From: Planococcus soli
GTDB taxonomy: Bacteria > Bacillota > Bacilli > Bacillales_A > Planococcaceae
DNA: 64,000 bases
NCBI RefSeq assembly: GCF_016881065.1
Contig: NZ_WXYN01000046.1
Span: 1-64,000 of the forward strand
Direction of reading: 5' to 3'
Shown here: piece by piece, positions 18,094 to 27,926 of the stretch
Layout: each line of letters opens with the position of its first letter
Numbering within the stretch: the stretch's first letter is position 1
Translations under genes and position numbers: made by a program
The notes under the pieces: generated by a model
The model's database searches: none
Told to the model about the DNA's origin: nothing
Seen by the model: the letters and a program-made list of their open reading frames with translations, nothing else

Positions 18094-19002
18094 ATGAAAA
18101 TAGTATTTATCATTAATCCCGCAGCGGGTAACGGCAGAGCGTTAAAAAAATGGCACCGTTTTGTTAAAACTGTCAACTTTCCGTTCGACCAGGTCACGAC
18201 GCGCTTTTCGGGGCACGCTGCTGAGATTGCGGCTGGCTACCGGGAACGGCAGGAATCTGCCTTGTTGATCGGATTTGGCGGAGATGGCACGTTGCGTGAA
18301 ATTGTCGCCGGCGCGGCCGGTGCCAAAGAGCTGATTGTCGGTTCCGTAGCAGCAGGGTCCGGCAATGATTTCACAAGAGCTTATGGTACATTCAAGGACG
18401 CACGGGCAATTGAGAAATTTCTCTTAAATCCTGTATATCGTAGAGAAGACTTGGCGCAACTTATTGATGGCACTGGTTTTCAGTTTGTCAGCAGCTCAGG
18501 GATCGGCTTTGACGCAGAGATCACCATCGCCGTCAACCGGTCAGCCAGTAAGAAAAAAATGAATCAACTGGGCATCGGCAAACTGGTTTATGTTTTGTAT
18601 GTCGTCCGGACGTTTTTGAAGTTCGAAAAATTCACTTTGTCCGTGGAAGTCGATGGCAAGTGGATCACTTACAGCGATGTCTGGTTGGCAACGGTCAGCA
18701 ATCAGCCCTATTTTGGGGGAGGCATGCGAATTTCCCCTGCATCAATAACAGACGACGGATTGCTTGAATTGACGGTCGTCCACCAAATTTCACGTTTGAA
18801 ACTATTGCTGGTTTTTGGTACGGTATTCAGCGGAGCACATACACGTTTTAAAGAGGTCAGCCAGATGAGCAGCACGGAATTCAGGCTATCGACTGACAAG
18901 CCGGTTTGCCGGCATATCGATGGTGATGATGCCGGTATGAGCCTTCCAAACGAAATGGTCGTTTATTCGGTCAGCCAGTATGATTGGAAATCAATATATT
19001 AA
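18094..19002 (+). CDS. ytlR: Diacylglycerol/lipid kinase family protein (YtlR)
   Basis: 302 aa. The DAGK catalytic domain is clear: INPAAGNGRA at the N-terminus, the nucleotide motif GFGGDGTLREIVAG (about residues 59-72) and AAGSGNDFTRAYG. The C-terminal beta-sandwich (GGGMRISPASITDDGLLEL) is present. Known members phosphorylate diacylglycerol or related lipids at the membrane; the true substrate of YtlR is not settled. Start ATG 18094 follows GGCGAG. Confidence 0.85.
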   Translation: MKIVFIINPAAGNGRALKKWHRFVKTVNFPFDQVTTRFSGHAAEIAAGYRERQESALLIGFGGDGTLREIVAGAAGAKELIVGSVAAGSGNDFTRAYGTFKDARAIEKFLLNPVYRREDLAQLIDGTGFQFVSSSGIGFDAEITIAVNRSASKKKMNQLGIGKLVYVLYVVRTFLKFEKFTLSVEVDGKWITYSDVWLATVSNQPYFGGGMRISPASITDDGLLELTVVHQISRLKLLLVFGTVFSGAHTRFKEVSQMSSTEFRLSTDKPVCRHIDGDDAGMSLPNEMVVYSVSQYDWKSIY

Positions 19003-19024
19003 AGGAATAGAAAGAGGATGAAAC

Positions 19025-19675
19025 ATGAGATCACGTTTTAAACCATGGGCAGCAGATTTAATCGATACGCATCCGGAAATTGTAATTCCGGACCCAGAGC
19101 AGAAAAAAGGTAAATGGCAGGAAGTCTTCGGCAATAAACACCCGCTCCACATCGAAGCAGGAACCGGCAAAGGCCGTTTTATCATTGGAATGGCAAAAGC
19201 CAATCCGCATATCAATTACATCGGAATCGAGCTTTTCGACAGCGTGATTGTAACGGCACTGGAAACAGTTTTGGAAGAAGAGCACGGCGTCCCTAACCTG
19301 CGGCTTTTGAAAGTCAATGCCAAAAAAATTGCCGAGTATTTCGACAAAGGGGAAGTGGACAGGCTATACCTGAACTTCTCGGATCCATGGCCCAAAAAGC
19401 GCCACGCCAAGCGTCGTTTGACGCACGAATCTTTCTTGGAGCTTTATGAAGCGGTATTGCCGGAAAATGGAGAAATTCATTTCAAAACCGATAACCGCAA
19501 ACTCTTTGAATATTCGCTTACGAGCATTTCTGAGTATGGTATGTTATTGAAAGAGGTCTCATTGGATCTTCATGACAATGAACCCGAATGGAACATCATG
19601 ACCGAATACGAAGAAAAATTTTCGAAAAAAGGCCAGCCGATTTACCGGATGGAAGCACAGTTTTCAGTTAGCTGA
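19025..19675 (+). CDS. trmB: tRNA (guanine-N7-)-methyltransferase
   Basis: 216 aa. SAM motif [11 protein letters not shown] (about residues 42-52), YIGIELF, and the TrmB-specific [18 protein letters not shown] (about 116-133) are all present. It makes m7G46 in tRNA. GAAAGAGGATG precedes the start; the gap to ytlR is 22 bases. Confidence 0.96.
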   Translation: MRSRFKPWAADLIDTHPEIVIPDPEQKKGKWQEVFGNKHPLHIEAGTGKGRFIIGMAKANPHINYIGIELFDSVIVTALETVLEEEHGVPNLRLLKVNAKKIAEYFDKGEVDRLYLNFSDPWPKKRHAKRRLTHESFLELYEAVLPENGEIHFKTDNRKLFEYSLTSISEYGMLLKEVSLDLHDNEPEWNIMTEYEEKFSKKGQPIYRMEAQFSVS

Positions 19676-19697
19676 TCATGACAAGGGGGAAAAGGGA

Positions 19698-20552
19698 ATG
19701 CAGAAATTTCAATTTCACGACATGGTTTTAACCTGGCTTGATGGGGGGACGACTTTTCTGGATGGCGGCACGATGTTTGGGGTAGTGCCAAAAGTCATCT
19801 GGTCAAAGCGTTATCCGGCAAATGAAAAAAATCAAATCGAATTGCCGACACATCCGATATTAGTCCAATTTGAAGGGCATAATATCTTGATCGACAGTGG
19901 GTTGGGCGATGGCAAATTGACAGATCGCCAACTGCGTAATTTAGGGGTTTCCGAGCAGTCACGGGTTGAAAAGGATTTGGCGGAGCTCGGTTTGACCGTT
20001 GAAGATATTGATACAATTCTGATGACCCACCTTCATGGAGACCATGCAGCCGGTTTGACAAAATGGCAAGGCGACGAGATGGTATCGGTATTTCCGAATG
20101 CAAAAATTCATGTATCCGCAGTCGAATGGAATGAAATGCAGCATCCGAATATCCGTTCAGGCAACACATACTGGAAAGAAAATTGGGAACCGATTGTCGG
20201 ACAAGTCGAAACTTTTGAAGGAGAGAAAATCTTGTTTGATGCCATAACGTTAATCCATACAGGCGGCCATTCGGATGGCCACAGCGTTATCAAGATGACC
20301 AGCGGCAATGAAACCATCCTGCATATGGCAGACATCATGCCAACGCATGCTCATCAGAACCCATTATGGGTATTGGCATTTGACGATTATCCGATGGACT
20401 CGATCTATGCAAAAGAAAAGCTGATGAAGGAAGCGCTGGAAAACGGCTATTACTTCAGTTTTTACCATGACGCCTACTACCGTATCCTAAAATGGAGTGC
20501 GGACGGCAAAGAAATTGTTGAATCGCTTGTACGCAAGGAAAAAATGGTGTAA
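19698..20552 (+). CDS. ytnP: MBL-fold hydrolase YtnP (lactonase-like)
   Basis: 284 aa metallo-beta-lactamase fold. The zinc motif [10 protein letters not shown] is near residue 112, then TGGHSDGH and [11 protein letters not shown] supply later ligands. B. subtilis YtnP has been described as a quorum-quenching lactonase; activity here is inferred from family and identical gene context after trmB. AAGGGGGAAAAGGG precedes the ATG. Confidence 0.85.
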   Translation: MQKFQFHDMVLTWLDGGTTFLDGGTMFGVVPKVIWSKRYPANEKNQIELPTHPILVQFEGHNILIDSGLGDGKLTDRQLRNLGVSEQSRVEKDLAELGLTVEDIDTILMTHLHGDHAAGLTKWQGDEMVSVFPNAKIHVSAVEWNEMQHPNIRSGNTYWKENWEPIVGQVETFEGEKILFDAITLIHTGGHSDGHSVIKMTSGNETILHMADIMPTHAHQNPLWVLAFDDYPMDSIYAKEKLMKEALENGYYFSFYHDAYYRILKWSADGKEIVESLVRKEKMV

Positions 20553-20580
20553 AAAAAGGAGCCGAGGGGCTCCTTTTTTT
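20551..20580. terminator. Bidirectional terminator between ytnP and ytzB
   Basis: Stem AAAAAAAGGAGCC / GGGCTCCTTTTTTT with a GAG loop; it overlaps the ytzB stop. Confidence 0.88.
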
Positions 20581-20893
20581 ACACCTGTTTTACTTCAATG
20601 ACTGCGCCAGTGAAGGCATCAGCCAAAAATTCGAATTGCTGCAGTTCGTCTTCCTTATGGCGAGTGATGCCGCCTTTATAAACTTCAGTCGTTAACGCGT
20701 GCTGCTTGTATGGCTCGGTTTTCATGAAAATCCAAGAGCCATCAATGGGGCCTTCTTCTTTAAATGCAGATTTGACTTCTTTTAGTACGTCATCTGCCGG
20801 GTATAGTTTTTCCTTGCGATCATACAATTCTTTTACCAAATAGGCTGCTGCTACACCTGTAGCAAATCCAATAAGCAAATCACGATTGTTCAC
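20579..20893 (-). CDS. ytzB: PepSY-domain small protein (YtzB)
   Basis: 104 aa from GTG 20893, which has AGGAGGG at ideal distance; in-frame codons further upstream lack one. The N-terminus is a single membrane-associated hydrophobic stretch (LLIGFATGVAAAYLV), followed by a PepSY-like region with LYPADDVLKEVKSAF and a beta-rich end. The pairing with ytoP, here divergent, is seen in Bacillus. The function is unknown; PepSY domains often inhibit peptidases. Confidence 0.8.
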   Translation of the reverse strand: MNNRDLLIGFATGVAAAYLVKELYDRKEKLYPADDVLKEVKSAFKEEGPIDGSWIFMKTEPYKQHALTTEVYKGGITRHKEDELQQFEFLADAFTGAVIEVKQV

Positions 20894-21108
20894 TAAAATC
20901 CCTCCTCTGATTACTGGATAAATTGTACCATAAAATTTTGAAGGGCGAAATGATAGCATTAAAGATGGTATTCTTTCGAAAAACGAAATATAAAACTGGA
21001 AATTTTCTGATAAAAGCTCTAAACTGAATGGAGACAAGTTATTATATAAGTAATGATAAGAAATTAAGGTTCTAACGGCGTATGGAAAAGTGTGATATAA
21101 GTCGAACT

Positions 21109-21146
21109 AATGATTTTCGCCAGCTGCCAGGCCCGCGGAAATCATT
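21109..21146 (+). other. 12-bp stem-loop in the 5' region of ytoP
   Basis: AATGATTTTCGC pairs with GCGGAAATCATT (one G-U), with a 14-base loop that itself contains CAGCTGCCAGG. There is no T-run, so it is not a terminator. It ends 26 bases before the ytoP ATG, just upstream of AGGAGG. Confidence 0.6.
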
Positions 21147-21172
21147 GCTACTTACATAGGAGGAATTTTGAT

Positions 21173-22246
21173 ATGAATGCTGAAACACGTGAAATGTTTA
21201 AAACCTTAACGGAATTGCCTGGAGCGCCAGGCAGTGAACATGCAGTCCGGAAATTTATGCGGCAGGAGCTCGGCAAAGTATCCGACCGACTTATTCAAGA
21301 CAACCTGGGAAGCATCTTCGGCGTAAAAGATGGACAGCAGGATGGACCGCGCATTATGGTAGCGGGCCATATGGATGAAGTGGGATTTATGGTAACCCAA
21401 ATTACCGATAACGGCATGCTCCGATTCCAGACTTTGGGCGGCTGGTGGAACCAGGTGATGCTGGCAACACGCGTTGAAATCATTGCTGGCGAAAAAGCAA
21501 TTCAAGGTGTTATCGGCTCGATTCCTCCTCATCTGTTGAGCGAAGAACTTCGCAGCAAACCGATGGAGATCAAGAACATGCTGATTGACGTTGGAGCAGA
21601 CGACAAACAAGATGCGCTGGCGATGGGTATCCGTCCCGGCCAGCAAATCGTGCCGTACAGCCCCTTTACACCAATGGCCAATGAAAAGAAAATCATGGCC
21701 AAAGCCTGGGATAATCGCTATGGCTGCGGACTGGCCATTGAACTCCTGAAAGAACTGAAAGATGAAAAGTTGCCGAATCAATTATTTTCCGGTGCGACAG
21801 TTATGGAAGAAGTCGGTTTGCGCGGTGCCCAAACGGCTGCCACAATGATCAAACCGGATCTGTTTTTTGCTCTCGATGCCAGCCCGGCTAACGATGCAAC
21901 AGGCGACAAAAATGAATTCGGCCAGCTGGGCCAAGGAACCCTATTGCGCATTCTCGACAAAAGTATGGTGACTCACCGCGGCATGCGTGAATTTATCCTG
22001 GATACTGCTGAAACACATAACATTCCTTATCAATATTTCGTCTCACAGGGCGGCACAGATGCAGGACGCGTGCACACCACGAACGAAGGAGTTCCAAGTT
22101 CAGTCATTGGAATCTGTTCCCGCTATATCCATACATCGTCATCAATTATCCACACAGATGATTATGCAGCAGCTAAAGAGCTATTGACGAAACTAGTGAA
22201 AGCGACTGACCGAACGACGCTTGAGACCATCAAACAAAATGTCTAA
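21173..22246 (+). CDS. ytoP: M42 family aminopeptidase (YtoP)
   Basis: 357 aa. The M42 signatures are [15 protein letters not shown] (metal His and Asp about residue 67), [28 protein letters not shown] (catalytic Glu pair about 213) and [18 protein letters not shown]. It is a cobalt/zinc aminopeptidase, related to glutamyl aminopeptidases and to endoglucanase-like annotations. The ATG follows ATAGGAGG. The 279-base spacer to ytzB holds the stem-loop described separately. Confidence 0.9.
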   Translation: MNAETREMFKTLTELPGAPGSEHAVRKFMRQELGKVSDRLIQDNLGSIFGVKDGQQDGPRIMVAGHMDEVGFMVTQITDNGMLRFQTLGGWWNQVMLATRVEIIAGEKAIQGVIGSIPPHLLSEELRSKPMEIKNMLIDVGADDKQDALAMGIRPGQQIVPYSPFTPMANEKKIMAKAWDNRYGCGLAIELLKELKDEKLPNQLFSGATVMEEVGLRGAQTAATMIKPDLFFALDASPANDATGDKNEFGQLGQGTLLRILDKSMVTHRGMREFILDTAETHNIPYQYFVSQGGTDAGRVHTTNEGVPSSVIGICSRYIHTSSSIIHTDDYAAAKELLTKLVKATDRTTLETIKQNV

Positions 22247-22288
22247 AAAGTGCCTGCGGGCTCTTTTTTTTGGAAAGGAACAGTGGAG

Positions 22289-22807
22289 ATGAAAAAAAAT
22301 CGTGCAGCAATTGCCTCAAAAAATCCTGCGAAAATCAACGCCGTATCAAGTGTTCTTACGGACATGGAGTGGACAGTCGATTTATCTGCTGTAGATGCCG
22401 AATCGGAAGTGTCAGCGCAGCCTTTCTCGCAGCAGGAAACGCGTCAAGGTGCAGTAAACAGGGCCAAAAATGCTTTAGGTGATTTTGATTTTGCCATTGG
22501 CTTGGAGGGCGGCGTCTACGAAATGGAAGGGATTCTTTATCTGTGCAACTGGGGTGCTTTAGCAACTCAGGATGGGCGCATGTATACAGCGGCTGGAGCT
22601 CAGATTCCATTGCCACCCGAGATTGCAGAAGGCCTCCATAAGGGCATTGAACTCGGACCTGTCATGGACGACTATGCCAATGAAATCGGAATCCGCCATC
22701 ATAAAGGCGCAGTCGGAATCCTGACAGACGGTTTCGTCAATCGGGGTGAAATGTTCAGCCATGTCGTCAAATTGCTGATTGGTCAATACCAGCGGGACAG
22801 CGATTAA
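22289..22807 (+). CDS. DUF84 / YjjX-type inosine-xanthosine triphosphatase
   Basis: 172 aa. ASKNPAKINAV at the N-terminus and FAIGLEGGVYE in the middle are hallmarks of the YjjX/DUF84 nucleotide-cleansing family, which hydrolyses ITP and XTP. The ATG at 22289 follows AAAGGA and GTGGAG, 42 bases after ytoP, so co-transcription is likely although a weak GC-rich hairpin with a T-run lies between. Confidence 0.8.
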   Translation: MKKNRAAIASKNPAKINAVSSVLTDMEWTVDLSAVDAESEVSAQPFSQQETRQGAVNRAKNALGDFDFAIGLEGGVYEMEGILYLCNWGALATQDGRMYTAAGAQIPLPPEIAEGLHKGIELGPVMDDYANEIGIRHHKGAVGILTDGFVNRGEMFSHVVKLLIGQYQRDSD

Positions 22808-22866
22808 GTTGCATGTCCATGTAAACACCTTTAAAATAAGGAGCAGTAATGTAAGGGGGAAAAAGT

Positions 22867-23382
22867 GTGCCTCGGTATGGATTAATTTTTATGCTGCTTT
22901 TGCTGGCAGGTATGTTGGCTGCCTGCAGCGCAACGCCAGAAGAGCAGATTGTAAAGGGAATAGCAAATGCGCAAGGCGCGTTTGAAGACGAGCCGGAAAA
23001 TGCCAACGAAACAGTCGGAAAAACCAATTTGTATGTTCCGAGCGGCTATAATATTGAAGAACCATCGGATGGCTTTGATAGCTTAATCACAAAAGGCGGC
23101 GATTCTTTTGCTTTACTCATCAATCCGAACGAAGGAGCTGCCAGCACTTTTTTCTATGATCTTCAAAAAGAGGATTCCGAACAGCTTTGGGTAGCGGATG
23201 AGACGTTTCAGCAAAATGGCCGCTTCGGATTTGCGACAGTAGAAGAGATTGCGGATGACCAGTTGGAGCTTGTAGTCAGCGCCGGTGGTGTTAAATTGAC
23301 GACTGTAACAACAGAAAACCAAATCCCACAAAATATGGACTGGATGATGAAAACAGTCCGTTCAATTGATAGTGACGAATAG
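22867..23382 (+). CDS. Lipoprotein of unknown function
   Basis: 171 aa from GTG 22867 with AAGGGGGA upstream. A type II signal peptide is clear: basic PRYG, hydrophobic core, lipobox LAAC near residue 20. The mature chain is acidic, about 150 residues, with alternating beta-like stretches and no catalytic motif that I recognise. The thioredoxin gene follows 12 bases later, so it may be surface-anchored and expressed with ytpP. Confidence 0.85.
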   Translation: MPRYGLIFMLLLLAGMLAACSATPEEQIVKGIANAQGAFEDEPENANETVGKTNLYVPSGYNIEEPSDGFDSLITKGGDSFALLINPNEGAASTFFYDLQKEDSEQLWVADETFQQNGRFGFATVEEIADDQLELVVSAGGVKLTTVTTENQIPQNMDWMMKTVRSIDSDE

Positions 23383-23394
23383 GAGAGTAGTACA

Positions 23395-23712
23395 ATGAAA
23401 AGCTTACAGTCAACGGAAGAATTCCATGAATTGACAAAAGAATCTGCAGCGATTTTCATGTTTACGGCAGGCTGGTGTCCGGATTGCCGCGTCATTGATC
23501 CTGTTATGCCTGAAGTCCAAAAAGCGTTCCCAGATTATACTTTTGTATCCGTAGATCGCGATCAGTTTATTGATTTGTGCATCGAGCAGGATGTTTACGG
23601 CATTCCAAGCTTCCTTGCTTATGCGAATGGCCACGAAACTGGAAGATTCGTCAGCAAAGATCGCAAAACGCAAGCAGAAATCGAAGGGTTTATTTCGAAT
23701 TTGCCAAAATAA
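23395..23712 (+). CDS. ytpP: Thioredoxin-like protein (YtpP)
   Basis: 105 aa single thioredoxin fold with active site AGWCPDC (Cys28, Cys31) and the cis-Pro segment YGIPSFLAY. No signal peptide, so cytoplasmic. GGAGAG precedes the ATG. A strong terminator follows, so this closes the ytoP-DUF84-lipoprotein-ytpP run. Confidence 0.9.
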   Translation: MKSLQSTEEFHELTKESAAIFMFTAGWCPDCRVIDPVMPEVQKAFPDYTFVSVDRDQFIDLCIEQDVYGIPSFLAYANGHETGRFVSKDRKTQAEIEGFISNLPK

Positions 23713-23717
23713 CAATA

Positions 23718-23752
23718 AAAACGGTTCGCCTAGACTAGGCTGAACCGTTTAT
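23718..23752 (+). terminator. Terminator after ytpP
   Basis: Stem AAACGGTTCGCCTA with complement TAGGCTGAACCGTTT (one bulge), then ATTTAT. The T-run is weak. Confidence 0.65.
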
Positions 23753-23777
23753 TTATGAAAGTGAGGCCAAAACAACG

Positions 23778-24593
23778 ATGAAATCTACTGAACTTTTTAA
23801 TATACTTAGAGAGCGGATGCCAAGCCGCCAATTGGAATGGCGCTATGACCGGGAAAACGACACAGCACATATCCAACATCAGGAAATCGGCAAAGGCATC
23901 AGCATCTCCTTGCCGCAAGTGATCAACCGATTTGAAGCGAATGGCGACGCAGCAATCCAGGAGATCGTCTATACAATTACGGAAACGTTCGATGCAATGG
24001 AACGGGAAGCAAAGGGCGAAATGAAATCAACCGAGCATATTTTTCCGGTCATCCGTTCAACTTCATTTCCAATCGAATCCAACGAAGGCCACCGGTTCAT
24101 TACCGCTGACCATACCGCCGAAACACGCATCTATTTTGCTTTGGATGCTGGCACTACCTATCGCTTAATTGACGAAAATGTGTTAAATTCATTAAGTCTG
24201 TCAGAAGAGCAGATTAAGGAAATCGCGAAGTTTCAAGTGAAAAAATTGAAAACTGCTGTAAAAGAAGACCATGTTGCCGGTAATATTTTTTATTTTCTCA
24301 ACGAAAATGACGGCTATGACGCTTCACGAATTTTAAATGAATCTTTCCTGAAAGAAATGAAAGCAAAAATTACCGGAGATATGACCGTATCCGTGCCCCA
24401 CCAGGACGTATTGATCATCGGTGATATCCAAAATGAAACGGGATACGATGTGCTTGCACAAATGGCCATGCATTTCTTTACGAATGGTAAAGTGCCGATC
24501 ACTTCCTTGTCGTTCATTTATGAAAATGACGAACTCGAGCCGATTTTTATCATGGCTAAAAATAGACCTAATGAGGAGAACGATAAAAAATGA
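23778..24593 (+). CDS. ytpQ: DUF1444 family protein (YtpQ)
   Basis: 271 aa, cytoplasmic, no signal peptide. The family is conserved in Bacillales between ytpP and ytpR, which is the order here; ends such as ISLPQVINRFEANGD are typical. Its biochemical role is not known. The stop overlaps the ytpR ATG by 4 bases, so expression is coupled. Confidence 0.85.
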   Translation: MKSTELFNILRERMPSRQLEWRYDRENDTAHIQHQEIGKGISISLPQVINRFEANGDAAIQEIVYTITETFDAMEREAKGEMKSTEHIFPVIRSTSFPIESNEGHRFITADHTAETRIYFALDAGTTYRLIDENVLNSLSLSEEQIKEIAKFQVKKLKTAVKEDHVAGNIFYFLNENDGYDASRILNESFLKEMKAKITGDMTVSVPHQDVLIIGDIQNETGYDVLAQMAMHFFTNGKVPITSLSFIYENDELEPIFIMAKNRPNEENDKK

Positions 24594-25198
24594 ATGTATT
24601 CTATAATAAGCAGGGAATTGGCGATGTGCTGCTGGTTCAACTGCAAACAGAAACTCCTGAAAAAATCCATCCTGAGCAATCGGGAGACGTAACACTAATT
24701 AAAGATGAAAACGGCACAATTGCCGGATTCAATTTGTTCAATGCTTCAAGCTATGCAGAGCTTCCGGAAGGGGAGCCAGTAGAACTGTCAGAAGGGCTTG
24801 TGACTTCTTTGCAGAACGCTCTTGCGAAAAACGATATTGATTTTACATTGGAAGTGGATTTCTCGCCGAAATTTGTCGTGGGCTTTGTGGAAGCAAAAGA
24901 AAAGCATCCAAATGCCGATAAATTGAATGTCTGCCAGGTTTCTGTCGGCGGAGAGCAACTGCAGATTGTCTGCGGTGCGCCCAACGTCGAACAAGGGCAA
25001 AAAGTGGTCGTGGCAAAAGTAGGAGCTGTTATGCCTTCAGGAATGGTCATCCGTGATGCGGAACTTCGGGGAGTGGCATCGTCCGGTATGATCTGTTCAG
25101 CAAAAGAATTGGCTTTGCCGGATGCACCTCAGGAAAAAGGCATTTTTGTGCTGCCTGAAGATGCAGAAATCGGTTCAGCTTTCCAAGTAAAGGCGTGA
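24590..25198 (+). CDS. ytpR: tRNA-binding-domain protein (YtpR)
   Basis: 202 aa. The C-terminal half (about residues 90-200) is an EMAP/PheT-type OB-fold tRNA-binding domain: VGFVEAKEKHPNADKLNVC, QIVCGAPNV, VGAVMPSGMVI, LRGVASSGMICSAKEL. The N-terminal half is a YtpR-specific domain. Role uncertain. sftA begins 6 bases after its stop. Confidence 0.88.
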   Translation: MNVFYNKQGIGDVLLVQLQTETPEKIHPEQSGDVTLIKDENGTIAGFNLFNASSYAELPEGEPVELSEGLVTSLQNALAKNDIDFTLEVDFSPKFVVGFVEAKEKHPNADKLNVCQVSVGGEQLQIVCGAPNVEQGQKVVVAKVGAVMPSGMVIRDAELRGVASSGMICSAKELALPDAPQEKGIFVLPEDAEIGSAFQVKA

Positions 25199-25204
25199 CG
25201 CAAA

Positions 25205-27769
25205 ATGAGCTGGATTAAAAACGTATGGAACCGCATGTTCACAGATGATGCTGACGAAGTCGAAGAAGAGGTCATTTATGAAACACCACCCCCGGCAGCA
25301 AAAAAAGAAAAAGCGCCTTTTCGCTTTCCGGTAATTCCGGATGAAGAAAAAGACGATTTTATCCATGACGTAAAACGAGCAGAAAACCGCCCTAAGATGC
25401 CAATTTTTGATGAGCGGGAAAGAGAGATTCTTCGGAAAGAGTCGGAACATCCGGCTGGAAAACCGATCATGGGGCCAAAAGAGGCGCCCGTACGCCCTTC
25501 GGCAGCAGCTGCAAAACGAAAAGCTGCAGAACTGCCTGTCAATACGGCACGCCGTTTCGAACCAAGCCGTTCCGTATCATCGGTTTATGGCTATAACACG
25601 GCACGCCCTGCTCCAACCCAAAAACTGACTGAAGAAAGAGAAAGTAAATACAACCGTGAACTGCATGATGAAGCGATCCAAGAAAGAGCAAGAGCTGGCT
25701 GGCATAAGCCAAGACCTGTAATTGAACACGAGTTCGCACCAATTTTTGAAAAAGAGCCAGCAGTACAGCAAACTGTTCCTGAAACAGCACCAGATATGCC
25801 GGAAATTGAGGAACCTCTTTCAGTTGAACCGCATGAAGAGAAAAAGGCTGAAACTCCGGAGTTTGAAACGGAAAAAAAGACAACCGAAACAAGCCAGGTA
25901 CATATGGAATCTCCAGCAATGGAAATTGCAGACAACAAAGAATGGACTTCTGTAAATGAGACAGAGCTCGAACCGCAATCAGAACTGGATTCAAGTCCAG
26001 AACTGCAGAAAGAACCAGAGGCGGAGATTGACCTGGCATTTGAGACAGAACAAGATTCGGAACCTGAATCTGAACTGCCGAAAGATCCGAATCCAGAAAA
26101 TTCATCATCATCTGAGTTGAGTGTGGATACAAAAACAAAATCACAATATGAACCGAAGCGTGAAAAAACTGTGCCGTTCAATGTTTTGATGCTAAAGTCA
26201 GACAAGGAACTATTGAAAAACAAAGCTAAATCACAGCCAGATGCCGCACCAATTCGTGAAGTGGGCGAAGTTCCGGCTGAAAGTGCGGAAAAAAAAACGG
26301 CAGATTCAGCTGAACAGCCACCAAATTCGCTGAATTTGGTGGCTAGTGGCGAGTCCAAAACCTACGAATTGCCGCAGTTGGAATATTTGATGGCACCCGA
26401 AAACGATCGGAAAGACGAAGAGTGGATGGAAGAACAGGGAGTCCGCCTGATTGAAGCTTTGTCTTATTTCCAAATCAAAGCCGAAATTCTCAGTACGGTT
26501 CAAGGACCAGCCGTCACACAATTTGAATTAAAGGTTGCCCAAGGCATAAAAGTCAGCAAAATCCGTAATTTGGCGGATGATTTGAAATTGGCATTGGCTG
26601 CCCGGGATATTCGGATTCAAGCGCCTATTCCCGGCAAAAGCTCCATAGGCATCGAGATTCCAAATCGAACGAGCCGTGCTGTGAGAATTTCAGAAATAAT
26701 CAATAGTCCTGTATTCCAGGATTCAGATTCTCCATTAGAAGCAGCACTTGGACTGGATTTGACAGGCAAACCGGTGACATTGGATTTGCGAAAAATGCCG
26801 CACGGTTTGATTGCTGGGGCTACTGGTTCCGGAAAATCTGTCTGCATCAATTCATTATTGGTCAGCCTGCTTTACAAATCATCACCGAGAGATCTTAAAC
26901 TGCTGCTGATCGATCCAAAAATGGTCGAGCTGGCACCATATAATCACATACCACATCTTGTCAGCCCAGTCATCACAGATGTCAAGGCGGCAACTGCATC
27001 GCTGAAGTGGGCTGTTGAAGAAATGGAGCGCCGCTACCAATTATTCGCACATAGCGGTGTCCGTGACATCAGCCGGTACAATAAGCTGGTGAAAGACAAA
27101 GGGGATTATGCGCAGCATCTTCCGTATATTTTGATTGTTATAGATGAATTGGCGGACTTGATGATGATGTCTCCTTCAGATGTAGAAGACTCAATTTGCC
27201 GCATTGCGCAAAAAGCCCGTGCTTGCGGAATCCATCTGGTAATTGCGACGCAGCGTCCGTCTGTCGATGTTATTACGGGATTGATTAAATCCAATATTCC
27301 AACGCGCATTGCGTTTTCCGTTTCATCACAAGTAGACAGCCGCACTATCCTTGATTCTCAGGGAGCGGAGCGTCTTCTCGGAAGAGGGGACATGCTGTAT
27401 CTTGGCAACGGCATGTCAGCACCTAGCCGATTGCAGGGCACATTTGTAACCGATGATGAAATTGAAAAAGTCATTGAGCATGTGAGGCAGCAAGGGAAGC
27501 CTGAATACTTTTTTAAAGAAGAGGAATTGATCAAGCGAAGCGAATCTCCGGGTGAACAGGATGACCTGTTTGAAGAGGCATGCCGTTTTATTATGGTACA
27601 GGGCAGCGCATCGACTTCTCTCCTGCAGCGGAAGTTCCATATCGGCTATAACCGTGCAGCCCGGTTGATGGATCTAATTGAGCAGCATGGTTTTATTTCC
27701 GAGCAGAACGGCAGCAAAGCCCGTTCGGTATTGATCACAGAAACCGACATTGAAGAAGTGTTTCATTAA
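25205..27769 (+). CDS. sftA: DNA translocase SftA (FtsK/SpoIIIE family)
   Basis: 854 aa. The ATPase motor shows Walker A AGATGSGKSVC near residue 538 and Walker B LIVIDELADLMMM near 643; a gamma winged-helix (LLQRKFHIGYNRAARLMDLIEQHGF) ends the protein. There are no transmembrane helices at the N-terminus, which distinguishes the soluble SftA from SpoIIIE. It moves chromosomal DNA out of the closing septum. Between residues about 190 and 330 is a long, highly acidic linker rich in EPE, SEL and PEL repeats, an expected place for low conservation. Operon with ytpQ-ytpR. Confidence 0.94.
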   Translation: MSWIKNVWNRMFTDDADEVEEEVIYETPPPAAKKEKAPFRFPVIPDEEKDDFIHDVKRAENRPKMPIFDEREREILRKESEHPAGKPIMGPKEAPVRPSAAAAKRKAAELPVNTARRFEPSRSVSSVYGYNTARPAPTQKLTEERESKYNRELHDEAIQERARAGWHKPRPVIEHEFAPIFEKEPAVQQTVPETAPDMPEIEEPLSVEPHEEKKAETPEFETEKKTTETSQVHMESPAMEIADNKEWTSVNETELEPQSELDSSPELQKEPEAEIDLAFETEQDSEPESELPKDPNPENSSSSELSVDTKTKSQYEPKREKTVPFNVLMLKSDKELLKNKAKSQPDAAPIREVGEVPAESAEKKTADSAEQPPNSLNLVASGESKTYELPQLEYLMAPENDRKDEEWMEEQGVRLIEALSYFQIKAEILSTVQGPAVTQFELKVAQGIKVSKIRNLADDLKLALAARDIRIQAPIPGKSSIGIEIPNRTSRAVRISEIINSPVFQDSDSPLEAALGLDLTGKPVTLDLRKMPHGLIAGATGSGKSVCINSLLVSLLYKSSPRDLKLLLIDPKMVELAPYNHIPHLVSPVITDVKAATASLKWAVEEMERRYQLFAHSGVRDISRYNKLVKDKGDYAQHLPYILIVIDELADLMMMSPSDVEDSICRIAQKARACGIHLVIATQRPSVDVITGLIKSNIPTRIAFSVSSQVDSRTILDSQGAERLLGRGDMLYLGNGMSAPSRLQGTFVTDDEIEKVIEHVRQQGKPEYFFKEEELIKRSESPGEQDDLFEEACRFIMVQGSASTSLLQRKFHIGYNRAARLMDLIEQHGFISEQNGSKARSVLITETDIEEVFH

Positions 27770-27812
27770 GATTCCGGAAAGATCGATTGAATATAAAGAA
27801 TACTGGCTCATT

Positions 27813-27840
27813 TTAACCAGTTGTAAATATATGATATAAT
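27813..27840 (+). promoter_or_regulatory. SigmaA-type promoter of murC
   Basis: -35 TTAACC (27813-27818), 16-base spacer, extended -10 TGATATAAT ending at 27840. Confidence 0.65.
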
Positions 27841-27926
27841 ATGGCATTATGTTTATCTTCATCAGCTATAGATTTCGCCTGGCGATTTGTGTAGACTAAT
27901 TTTCAGCTCCCACAGGAGGTTCATTT

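Noticed and set aside
22247-22271. GTGCCTGCGGGCTC hairpin with T-run after ytoP
   Set aside because: The stem is only about 5 bp with a mismatch, and the next gene begins close behind; not called a firm terminator.
25539-26358. Two long minus-strand frames opposite the acidic part of sftA
   Set aside because: Ser/Phe-rich mirror of a Glu/Ser-rich coding sequence, no start context, inside sftA.
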